Shown here one piece after another: positions 36,101-48,100 of a DNA stretch of 64,000 nt. The stretch covers positions 85,375,951-85,439,950 of the forward strand of contig CM051027.1 of the NCBI GenBank assembly GCA_027627225.1, written 5' to 3'. Below the pieces are notes generated by a model that searched no databases, had not been told where the DNA came from, and saw only the letters and a program-made list of their open reading frames with translations. Position numbers and translations under genes: made by a program. The stretch comes from Congeria kusceri. Lineage: Eukaryota > Mollusca > Bivalvia > Myida > Dreissenidae. Every line of letters starts with the position of its first letter. Position 1 is the stretch's first letter.

Positions 36101-39100
36101 TTATATCAACACAGTATATTATACAAGAGTCTTGATTAATAAACAATACATTTAACAATATCTTACATTTCTTTATATTTGCCTAACACTCACCAAGTTA
36201 TATCGCTCATTTACCACTGAAACAAGGTAAAACAACTACATTCACGTATTTGGGATAGGTAAATATTCTGACAGAGTGCCGCATATAGTAGTATTTACAA
36301 AATGAATATTCGATATTCGAATACCTAAAACGAATATTCAAATATTGATTTCAGTATTCGGTCCCATCCCTAGTCTTTAGACCTAATTTTGTCTTCAGCA
36401 CTCATATTGTCATGTCCTTAAGAGGCTTATTAAAGGCAATATTAAACTGAGTATTAAAATCCTCTCTATACATGGATTCCTTTACAGGGCAAACATTATT
36501 GCTGTCACATTGTTCAACGTATAATTTATACATTGTAGATGAATTGAGCTGACCCTCCAAATATTATTTGGAAGTTGATGCTCTGCAGTAATGGGATTCA
36601 ACACTTGGGAAACTTGAAATATGGTCCTTAACATCTTGAATAACTGTATCTGGAATTTTATTGGGCGTTACGGTATGTTTACCCCTCCGGTCTTGACTAC
36701 TTACATGGTACGATTCTGCAGCTACGGCTACTGATCAGCATTAGCCTTGTTTACAAAAGACTGATCATCTTTAGGCCGAATAACAATAGACTTTTCAGCA
36801 CTAGCCTGGTTAATAATGGACTGATCAGCACTACATTGTTCAGCACTAAACTGATCAGCATTTGCTTGGTTTACAACCGTATGGTCATCATTAGACTTGT
36901 CAGCATTATATTGGTATACACTAGCCTGGTCAACAATAGACTGCTCTACAATAGACTGGTTTTTTACTAATGATAAAATTTGTGACTGCTCCTGAAAGAC
37001 AGCTTTAGGCATGTTTTCATCAACATCATAATTTTCAAACTCATCAAATATATCGATGTCGATAGAATCAAGAAATGCAGAACTGTTTTTCAACTTCTGC
37101 ATACAAAACTGTGATATATCTGTAATGTTACTGTCGCTGTCACTGTCATCATTCATTAATTCTGTTGAAACGCTTTCACACTGGATACATCTGACATTGT
37201 TTCATCAATTAAGAAGAGACGGCAGGCAAAGTCACCATCACTTACTTCTGAAAATCCCTCGAAATCTGACTGAATGGTTCCTGAGGTATTGACAATAATA
37301 GAAACTTTGGCGACTTCAAAAGGAATGTATTTTGCCTTATCGAGTACAGCAGACAGGTGTCGAATAAACAAGCACAATGCGCGTAAGTTCTTGTGAGTAG
37401 TCATGATGGCACAACCACCTGGTGTTGGCATCCACGATTCATTTCGTGAATGGGGATCAAATACATAGTAACAAGACCCATCATGGATTATTGCCATACT
37501 GTAGCTGGGTGTCCTGCTTCCCATTGTAAACATACATGCTGCATGATTAGAAAGTGTTCTACTGAAGGATTCCTCTCAAGTATAATAAGGAAGATTGCTG
37601 GCTTGAAAATCCATAGTCCTTCCCATCAAAACTTCCCCAAAACAAAGAGTATGATAAAAACCATCGCACTCCTGTTTAAAATCTTCTAACATAAAATAAT
37701 TATGAGCGGTATGATTCTGTGCATTATAAAGTTCATCCCCCCTTTCAAGAATATGGTCCAATGTCTCTCCATGTCCATGTGTGAATAGGGGTTATCATTG
37801 ACTCTATAATTGCAGCAACTGAATTTGCCATGCAACTTCTGCCATTTGACCAGAATTTTGAATTTCCTTGGTGTGAAGTGGCTCGTATCATTTTTACCTA
37901 CAAAGAGATTTGCAAGAACATGAATGCCGCATTTCCCAAGCGTTGCCTGCTAATTTGAATTGTTTGACAAGATACATAGTACTACACATTCAAACAAACA
38001 ATGTAAGCTCGGTGACTGTTAACGTTCTATTTACATATAGATTAAATAAGAATAAGAAAAAGAAAGACAACAGTTACTGTTACTGATAAGACTAAGTGTG
38101 GAATTTAAAGGAACTTTTTCATATTACTTTTTCCAGAATTATAAAATACATTTATGTAATACTAGTCAGCTTTTTTTTTACAAGATTCTTTCTGTCTTGT
38201 TGTAATTATATTTATGTATTTATTTAATTTATTTATAATAAAAGCTAATAGCCTTATATATTGACAAAATACTATTAAAAAGTAGTATGTCGTGATTCAC
38301 TTACTTGGATATCTCAAATCTCAAACAAACTGCCCAAAATATGAATAACCAAGATCTTCAAGTTGATCTTTAGTTCCAAGAATTGTCTGCATATTCCAGT
38401 TAAAAATATGTAGTTTTACAATATGATGATGTCATATATTTATGTCATAATGAGCTTAATTTTGACTTCTTACACTCAAATTATCTAAAAATAGATGAAA
38501 ATGTTTTGGAGCAAGAAGTAAATATCTGCCAATATTTACTTTTTGCACCAATTTATTTTTAGAATGTAAAAAAATATTTTGGTGTAAAAAGTCAATAAAG
38601 TGCCATTATTGACTTTTTCTACCAAACATTTATATCATTGCAGATATTCAGTTTTGGTTTTCAATACCAAATATCTCTTTTATGGCAGATTTTATTTCTA
38701 ATACTTTTTCTAGACATGTGTCACATTGTGGACCATTTTATGCAAAAAAGTGAAAATGTGAAAATTTGCACGTAATCAGTTCTTGCTCTAAGGTGACGAC
38801 CGGTGGTCAAAATAATGTAACAATTCAACTTTGTTCCATTGATTTTATAATTATTTCTGTCAAATTTTCAGATGTTTTACTGAAGCCTGTACAAAGAATA
38901 CAGACAAATCATCTGGTTTTGCATGTAGGTACAGCTTTCAAGTGTTAGACATTCAGATTTCTTGTCAGTTAAATTGCATATATAATAAGGACAATTTGAT
39001 AAATACATATTGATTAATGGTGAAGGTACCAGTTTTTTGCTGGATTTTTTTTAAGCCAGAGGTTTTTTCACAGAGGCGTATCATTGTTTCATTGATTGTA

Positions 39101-42100
39101 AAGTGAGTGTTCATAAATGTAATGATGATACATTGTTTTCCTCAGGTCCCAAACACACGTAGTAGTTATGGCTTAACACAGTGCATTAAATTTTAGACGA
39201 CATTTCCTAATATTGCATAAAGAAATGCACTTATACAGACCATGCTAAATCTCTGTATCTAAACAGTATTTTTGGGTTCTAGAATGTGCGCTCCTTCCAT
39301 CCAAGTTCATGGTCAGAATAATAGGTCAGTGATGAAGACAGAGATGTAAATGCAAGATTTATTTGTTGGAGTGCCTTTTTTGAATGCGATACTGGCGCAG
39401 TGCCTAAATCCGCCACATTTGGGGGGTATTTTTACGATATTTTCAAAAGTTGTTTACCGATTAACATAAGAATTCACATAAATCAAGTTAGGTTTAATGT
39501 GCATTTGCTGGCGTGTTACGGTTACATTTCAAATACTTGGCAAATGAAAAATATCTATTCAAATTGAAGACCTAAACAGTGTAAAAAAATGAGCGTCGGA
39601 GTGCCTAAATCCCCCACCCCTCTTTAAAATGTTCAAATTGCTCGAAGTAATATTCTTTTATGAATTCTGTTTTCAAAGCAACTTCTATTGACTTCTTTTG
39701 ACAAAACTCCCACTTTTGTTTCTTTAAGGTTCATTTTCTAGCGTTTAAAATAAACACGGTGATCCGAAGTTGCTTGGTGAAAATCGTAGATCAGGAACCG
39801 TGACATTCTTATTCCACATTTGACTATTGTTCTTAGTTAATTTTTTATATTAAGCAGCTCGTTGTGTGTTGTTAATACAATGTTTCAATTTCTTCAAATA
39901 TTTATTTGTATTTCTAAATAGGCTCTGAAACTGATCAAGGCCCTGTGTGCACGTGGGAAAAATATTTAGGGTTTTGAGTAGCGAGACATTTGCGCTCTTA
40001 ATATGCAGTTCTTTCCGCATTTTATTGTATGTAATGCTAATGAATAATGGTTATTTTTATGCTGCACATGCTCCCATAGACATAATATTAAAACACGATA
40101 ATTTAATTTTATCATGGACACCATGCGGGGCTTCAAAATTGCGCATATGCAGTACAAAATATATTCCCCGCATGCAGCTTGTTTGCATTTAGGGGCTATG
40201 TACAAAATAATTAGATAAAATATTCATTTATGCACAAATCAAGATGAAAACTCGTCAGCGTTGTTAAGGGAAAGCATATGATTGATCGAGATCAACAAAA
40301 TAGAAATCGCCGGTAAAAAAAACTCAGAGTCGGATGGGGTGGCAGATTTAGGCAAGTGGCGGATTTAGGCACTGCGCCAGTATGTAAATTTCATGAACAA
40401 AATTGTACATGTATTGATGTAAATGTACTTCATCTGCTATGTATGGTGTCGATCCCTACACCTATTGACAAATTGAGGAAAATAATAACAGTATATTGAA
40501 CAGAAAAAATATCACCAACTTAAGATTATCTGATTTAGATTATTAATAGCAGTAGATAAAGTACCAAGTAACTACTGTTTTAGGACTTGATAAAGCACAC
40601 TCCGCAGTCCCATCCAGACTACGGGGTTCTGCACAAAGCCTTGAAGCTCAGTGAAGAGAATCTCCGGGTGTACAACTCTGTCAATCTGGGACTGAGCACG
40701 GTAAGGAGAGGTGGGGGGGGAGGGGGAGGGGGGTGGCAGTTGGGTGAAATAGGGATGAAAAGCAGCATGTGCGGGGTGGCGAGTAGATGTTTCAGGAGGG
40801 GAGTGGTGGTAAAAGGGGTAGTATTGCACCATGTGGAGGGGAAGAGGCATTGGGGGGGGGGGGGTCCAGCTATCAGTTCATGAGTGAGAAAAAGGGGACC
40901 AGGAAGTAGCATGTGGAGGGAATGGAGCTAGGTAGCAGTTTATTTGATGGAGTAGGGACCAGATGCCAATTCGTGGAGGGAAATTTACTCAGTCAGCAAT
41001 GTGTAGTGCAAAATCAGGTACCAGGTACTCAACAGCATGGTGAGGGGGGGGGGGGGGGGGGGCACTTAGTACTATGCGTGAAACAATGGGCCAAGTAGCA
41101 CAATGTCAAGAGGGTAGGGACCAGATGGCAATTTGTGGAGGGAAATTTACTCAGTCAGCAATGTGTAATGCAAAATCAGGGACTCAACATCATGGGGGGG
41201 GGGGGGGCAGTTAGTACTATGCGTGAACAAATGGGCGAAGTAGCAATGTCAAGAGGAAAAGTAGAGTTTTGTAACAGCATATAGGGGAAAAGAGGCCTGA
41301 GGTATTATTTGGAGGGGAAATGAGGTCACGTAGCAATACAGGTATATGTAGATGAAAGAGAACAGTTAGCAGCATGTGTAGGATACTGGGGAAAAAGCAG
41401 TGGTTTAGATGCACATGTGAAACTACTTGTCCAGTGAAAGAATTTTGAATCTCTTGCAAATATCAGTTTGACAATTTGGATTTAAGCAAATGTGTGTAAA
41501 ATAACAACAACAACAAATCCACCAACAAACCAACAATCCCGACTTTGTCTATTGTTACAGTCGCAGGAAGGGAGACAACTGGTGAAGAGTGGCTTCCTGG
41601 TCGAGGTGTCCGGGGACAAGAAGTGCACTCGCCACCTCCGCTATGTGTTCCTCTTCACAGACGTCCTCATCTGTACCAAGCACAAGGGAGGGGCAAAGTA
41701 TGTCACATTTTGTACTTACCTTACGTAGTATTGTGCTATAATTTTTGAAAGCATTGTTGAGTTTTGTTTGTAGTATATTATAGTTTTACTGACACAAGAA
41801 GCACAACGGAGAGGGAGGCAAAGTACGATAGTACTCTCATCGTATTCCAACATAACATTGTGCTGTAGTTCCTGAAAGCTTTGGTGTGTTTTGTTTGTAT
41901 TTTTTACTAATAGAAGCTCATCTGCATCAAGTACAAGCGAGGAATGGAGTACATGTTTCAAAATACTCTCATTGCATTCTGTACTGAACTGGGAAATCTT
42001 GTATAATAATTCCTGAAATAATTGTTGGTTTTGTTTGTAGTTTCTGATGACAGCTCATTGACATATTGCATGATAATTGGTAAAAAAGGATTTTGAAACA

Positions 42101-45100
42101 AGTGCTTCTTGTATGAGAATATTGAAAATAGGCATATTTCTTCTATGTTGTTGAATTTAAGATCTGTAAAACAATGTGTATGCCCTATTCTACTTTCAGA
42201 CAGAAATATGTGTCCTTTAAATTTGTTTGGAGCCTTCCATTTCATTCTCTTCAGATGCACATCAGAGGTATAGTTAACATTGAGAACATATATTATTATT
42301 TGGCACTTATTATTTTGTCCAATCATTGTGCATGCATTGACAAAATAATACCCTGTGGGATAAACTTAGCTGTATTTCCACAGTGTGGGATAGAGCAAAC
42401 ACGCCCAGTCTAATGACGTCATTTTGTTGATTTTCGTGTATATTTTTCGTGTTTTTTTTAGTTCACCTGAGCACGAAGTGCTCAAGGGTGAGATTTTGTG
42501 ATCAGTCTGTGTCCGTCGTCTTCATTTTACTTCAAACAACTTCTTCTTTGAAACCACAGGGCGGATTGTAACCAGACTTGGCAGGAATGTGTCCTTTAAC
42601 AAATTCCTTCAATTCATTAGAATATATTGAGAACTCTGGTTGCCATGGCAACCAAAAGCTTAAAAACTGAAACTTCAAAAATTTATGGTCAGAAAACCAC
42701 TGGCTGGATTTGAAAATAGTTTTCATAGAAATGTTCCTTGGGTGTCCCTCTGCCAAATTCCTTCAAATTATTTTGATTCGTTAAAAAAAGGCGGCCGCCA
42801 GGGGGCAGGGCAGTTTTCCTTATACGGCTATATTGAAAACTTCGAAAATCTTCTTGTCTGAAACCGCTGGCTGGATTTGAAAATAGTTTTCACAGAAATA
42901 TTCCTTGAATGACCCTCGACCAAATTTCTTCAAATCATTTTGATACGTTGAAAAACATGGCCGCCATGGGGCAGGGCAGTTGTCCTTATATATCTATATT
43001 GAAAACTTTGAAATAGTTTCCACAGAAATGTTCCTTGTGTGACCCTCTACCAAATTCCTTCAAATCACTTATATGTCTGGCCACATTCATGTTGCTATTC
43101 AATGCCAATTACTGTTAATGATTGGGGTGGCAGAAATATTTGCGCTATGATGGTGGCAGTTCTAGCTAAACTCAGGTGAGTGACCCAGGGCCATCTTGGT
43201 TCACTTGTATGTTTTATTTTCAAAATGAATATTAAAGATAAGTTTATTTGCATGGCACGATAATGTGGACCACTGGCCAAGGTTTGTGGTTTAGGTTTTC
43301 TAAGCCTCGCTAAATAAACTTATTTTTATTCAACAACTTAGTTTTCTCTACATATTTACTGTTACATAATCAGTTGTCAGGAACAATTGCCTTTTCACTT
43401 AAGAAACATAACAATATTTATTGTGTGCTTAAATAAAACATTTTCTTCTTAAGAATAACGTAAATCTCTGTAATCTTTAGTATTGTCCTTTAGTACTTTC
43501 CGCTTTTTATGGTATTTTCTGTTTCAAGGAAGTCTCTTCTAAACATAAATCCACTGTATGCGGAAAGTGCCTTCCTGGATTAGCCTGTGCGGACTGTACA
43601 GGCTAATATGGGACGACACTTTACGCACATGCATTAAGTCCGGTTTTCCCACGACGCGCCTCATATGATGATTACATAAAGTGTTCACAGATGTTAGAAA
43701 ACTATAACATAGATATAATTTATTGACTGCAGCATTGAAAGCGCAAACAAACTGTAAAAATCAACAATCGGGTAGACCCATACACTGTGTCAAACAATAA
43801 AAATATGCACTATACCATTGATGACCCCATACTCTGTGTTAATACACAATTCCCATACACAGAAGATGGCCAGAAATATGAGCTGCAAGAAAGCCTGGAC
43901 GACCTCAAGTTCAAGATCGGCAACCTCAAAGTGGAGCTGAGAGAGGAGATGCTTAGGGCAGACAATAACAAGGAGGTGAGATCAGATGGAGGAAATCATT
44001 CATACAGCTATTGTAGCAGCAGGCTGTTACATGGTTGTCACTAACAATTCAGTTTGAAGAATCTTTGATACATGTTTATTAGCAACACACCCTTCCATGA
44101 CTGCCACTAGATGTTTAAGCCCAGTGACAATTCAGTTTGAAGAATCTTTGATACATGTTTATTAGCAACTCACCCTTCCATGACTGCCACTAGATGTTTA
44201 AGCCCTTCCTTACTGTTGTCAGAGCATATGTATAAACAGGGAAATGTGAACAGTTTAAGGATATATACAATATAGCAACGGACACTTCCATAGGTACCAC
44301 TACCAGTAAACAATTAAGCCCTTCTCTGGCTATTATTTGAGCACTGCTTTTAATTATTTTGGCAAGTATAGATACAAGAAAAACCATGTTTTACTTCTGT
44401 TTGTAAACGAGGTTCCACTCATGGTAACTTTGACTATTATTTTCCAAAACCAAACGATGAAACTGACAATTCTAGCAACATATTTTGAAACTGAAATTAA
44501 TTGATTTAGCAAACTGTTTTGCTTTAAATTAAGATCATCATATTCCAATCAAATGTACCTAAATACAGTATAACCTGTCTAAACCAAACAGCGTCGGGAC
44601 TGGGCCGATCGTTCGGTTTTCAGAGGTGTTCAGTTTATTCAGGTTTTTTATTAAATGTCATTTTCCTTTAAAATGTTCTTTCTATTTTATATGTCAATTT
44701 GAGTATATAATAAGACAAACACATGTCTATGTTTACACTTTGATTATGGTTTATTATTTTTGTTATTTGCGAGTACAAAATGTGTATTTGTACATAAAAC
44801 GACACTCAAATTATCAATCAAACTAGTTCATGTTTTCAACAAACAACTTATTTACATCTCTTTAAAGAAATCACCAATTGTTGACTACTTTGATTAAATT
44901 TAAACATATTTATTTTAGCTCGATTGTATAAGCCTAAGCCATATGGAGATCAGTGATCGAAATATTGCCAGAATTGCCTATATGTATAAATTAATTACAC
45001 TGTTCTGAAACATTTAAAACTTTACACTGTACATACATTTTAACATAAAACACGACTGACTAATCTATTTTTCACAAGTTGACTACTGTATGCACCAACT

Positions 45101-48100
45101 ATCTGATCTTTATTTGTACCACTGCCAGTTATCACCATGACGATTTTACCCTTTGTGTGTAACTGTGTCACCAATTATCGGGTTCACGCCTCTGCGGTAT
45201 CGTGAAGTGACACCTGACAGGATACACCGTTCGGTTTATTCAGGGTTTTTTAAGGTTGAATGAGATCAAATTTGTGATAATTCGTTCTGTATTCGGTTTG
45301 GACAGGGTTCGGTTTATTAAGGTTTTTTGATATATAAAATAAGAAATAAGAAGGAAAAAAACAGCCATTCGGTTTTGACAGGGATTCGGTTTCCACAGGG
45401 TTCGGTTTGGACAGGTTTTACTGTACTTATTTGGAATCCAGCTTGTGAAATTTGTTGACCCCTCTCTTTCTGATTGTTTGGCTTAGTTCTGAAATAACCA
45501 TTATCAATCTCATTAGTTACCTGCCTGTTGGACTCAACCTGTGAATGCTGGCTAAATGAATTATTGTTCTATATTAAGATTATGTATACCAAATGTTTGA
45601 TTTGAAATAAAATCTATGTTCTGGTATCTAATTATTTTTGAAGTAATATAGTTATGCCTTCTAGGTTTCCAAAGAGGAATGGAATTACGTGTGAATAACT
45701 CACAATTTTTGTTTCCACAGAAGCACTTTTCTCTGACCCAGAAGAAAGCCCTGCGAAACGTGGAGAAATTGAAGAAGAAAATCCAGGAGCAGGAGGCAAG
45801 CCTAGTGGAGGGGTTGCCACGGTTACCCCTGCATCTCACAGTGGAGCGGTTTGCACCCCGCACCTTCCTGTTCCCCACGGACTACGAGAGGGAGGATTGG
45901 AGGGAGGCCATTGAATCTCAGCGTGTCAAATGTCAAGGTCACTAGCTTTTTTTTCTCTCCGATATTTTGATTTTAATTTAATAAGGACAGACGTGTTGTC
46001 CAAAAATGGTAACCCATGGTATGTAAAGAAAAATAAAATAGTGTGAGCTATTGGTCCATCTTGCTGGGCACACCTGTTGTAAAATACTTCAATAGCTAGG
46101 ATTTCCATCTTCTTTTCTTGATTGTTATATTGGCTAATGCATAAATGAATGTGTATGTTGAATGGCAGTGTAGTAAATGTTCAAAACTATTAAAATAGAC
46201 ATTTTTAACAAGTAAACATATATGCCACTGCAGCTCTACCACCAGTGCAGCTGTCCACCCACGACTGTGAGCATCTCATCAACAGCACCAAACTGCACAC
46301 GCAAGTTAACGGCATTGGCACCGTTCTGTTGAAGAAAGGTCTGTGCCTTGATAAAATTATAACCATGCCTATGGTCTATATAATTTAGTTGATAATGAAG
46401 GGTTTGTTTTTAACTGAAAATAGGGCAATCTTTACTTTTTTAAATGTTCCTGTTATCACTTAGCATGCTTTGATTTATCTGTATGGATTCCGTCATGTTT
46501 ATAATGATTCTCACTTTCATTTAAAAGGACTATGTCATTGCCAAACAAATAAACCAGTCACCATTTTATAACCACACCTGATTTTGATCTCTGACAAATA
46601 CGGTTTAAATAAAAAATACATTCGCTCTTATGGGATAGCTTGGACAAACAACCAAGTCCTCGCTTATGTGAGTTGCCAAATGAATTTTCATTCAAATTTT
46701 AATGAACTGTCAGTTGTGTTTTGTGAATACAGCTCAGTTTTAAAGAGGAAGAGGAAAAATATATTTTAAGAACATTTCATTAGATAAGCATTTTGTCATA
46801 GAACATTTCATTAGATAAGCATTTTGTCATTGACTGCAATTAAACATATTATTATTTCACGTATTACAGATGAGGAAATGTTAACGGGCAGTCTCAATGT
46901 TACAATTCACAAAATGCAGGGCTTGACGAGAGAATGTGGTGGGTATATATACACACGTGGTAAATCTCAAAACTATGAGCTACTTTGTACCAAATTGAGT
47001 TCATTGGGTAGTCAATGTTCCTATAATCACAGTAGATATTTAATTTATTTATTTTTGAAAATTAATATTCTGTATAGTATGTTCATAAGTTATTTTGAAA
47101 TGAAATATTCATAATGCATTAGTGTGTCGATTTTCCAGTATTCCATGTAAAAGACATTCCAAAACTTGAAAATTAATCTTCATGTACAAGTCCTAAGTGT
47201 TTGTACTCTGTACAGACGTGTACTGCTGCCTGGAGATGGATTCCTACGGCCACTTCTATAAGAAGGCCCAGACACGGACCTGTCACTACATGGCAGATGT
47301 CTCGTGGAACCAGGACTTTGAGCTGGACCTGGACGGGTCCCAGACCCTTCGCATCCTGTGCTACCAGGCTAAGGGGGAGGACGAAAGTGACGTCATCATT
47401 GGGAAGTGTGCTCTTGAGGTACCTTTGTACATGTAGCCTTCTTTCCTGTGGTTTCGGCGACCCTTGCAGTTTTGTGAACTTTACATTAACCTAATATCTA
47501 AACACAGCACTTGCCAAATTTTTATGCAACTTTTAGTGGAAGTTTTGAGAATTATTATTGAAGACAAAAATGTAACCAAAAAAAAAAAAAAAAACAAGTA
47601 AAATTTCCTAAAAAATCAACTTTATGGTCTTTTTTTACGATTAAATATGATTTTAAGTAGTAAAAACTCCTGCAGATGCTGTCAGATGTTTTGGTTGGTC
47701 ACAAGAGTCAATGAGGCTATGCATGGCCTTAAATTCATTCATTGCACTTACAGAACACTCAGTCTGTGATATAAGAAACGACACATCCGACTCGCGGAGT
47801 TCTAGTATTTCTTTCACATTCTGTTATCTCATAAATTGGAAGTAACTTATTTTACTATTTTCATAATTTACATTTCTTACAGCTAAGCCTGTCCTGGTTG
47901 AATTCCAAATTTAATGAGAAAACAATTTCCATGAACAATGTAAGTATATTTAGCAACTAATTTATTCTGAAAATCTGTAATTGTTGAGGCTATATAGCTA
48001 ATTCAATATTTAATGTCAATTTAAATAAAGAAGCTTGTCATAAATTTTACATCAGTTGTCAATTTAAAAGTGAAAATAAGACCTTATGTTTCCTGTTGCT

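Larger units (their letters stand above)
33607..38796 (-). mobile_element. 5.2-kb DNA transposon, decayed
   Basis: Terminal inverted repeats: left TCACCTTAGAGCATGAACTG, ATTATCTGCAATTTTC; right inverted TCACCTTAGAGCAAGAACTG, ATTACGTGCAAATTTTC. The - strand interior encodes a DUF7869-type protein (36670-34910) and an upstream protein (37761-36728). It is disrupted by stops, frame changes and an inserted hAT-like MITE. The flanking 33700-34700 and 37900-38700 parts are very AT-rich and non-coding. A target duplication could not be identified. Confidence 0.75.

Noticed and set aside
40587..40912. Gly-rich and Pro-rich ORFs on both strands after exon 7
   Set aside because: Produced by homopolymeric G/C runs in the intron.
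41915..41949. Alternative PH exon
   Set aside because: Its 35-nt length would break phase with exon 9 if added to exon 8, and it is a degraded copy; kept only as a finding.
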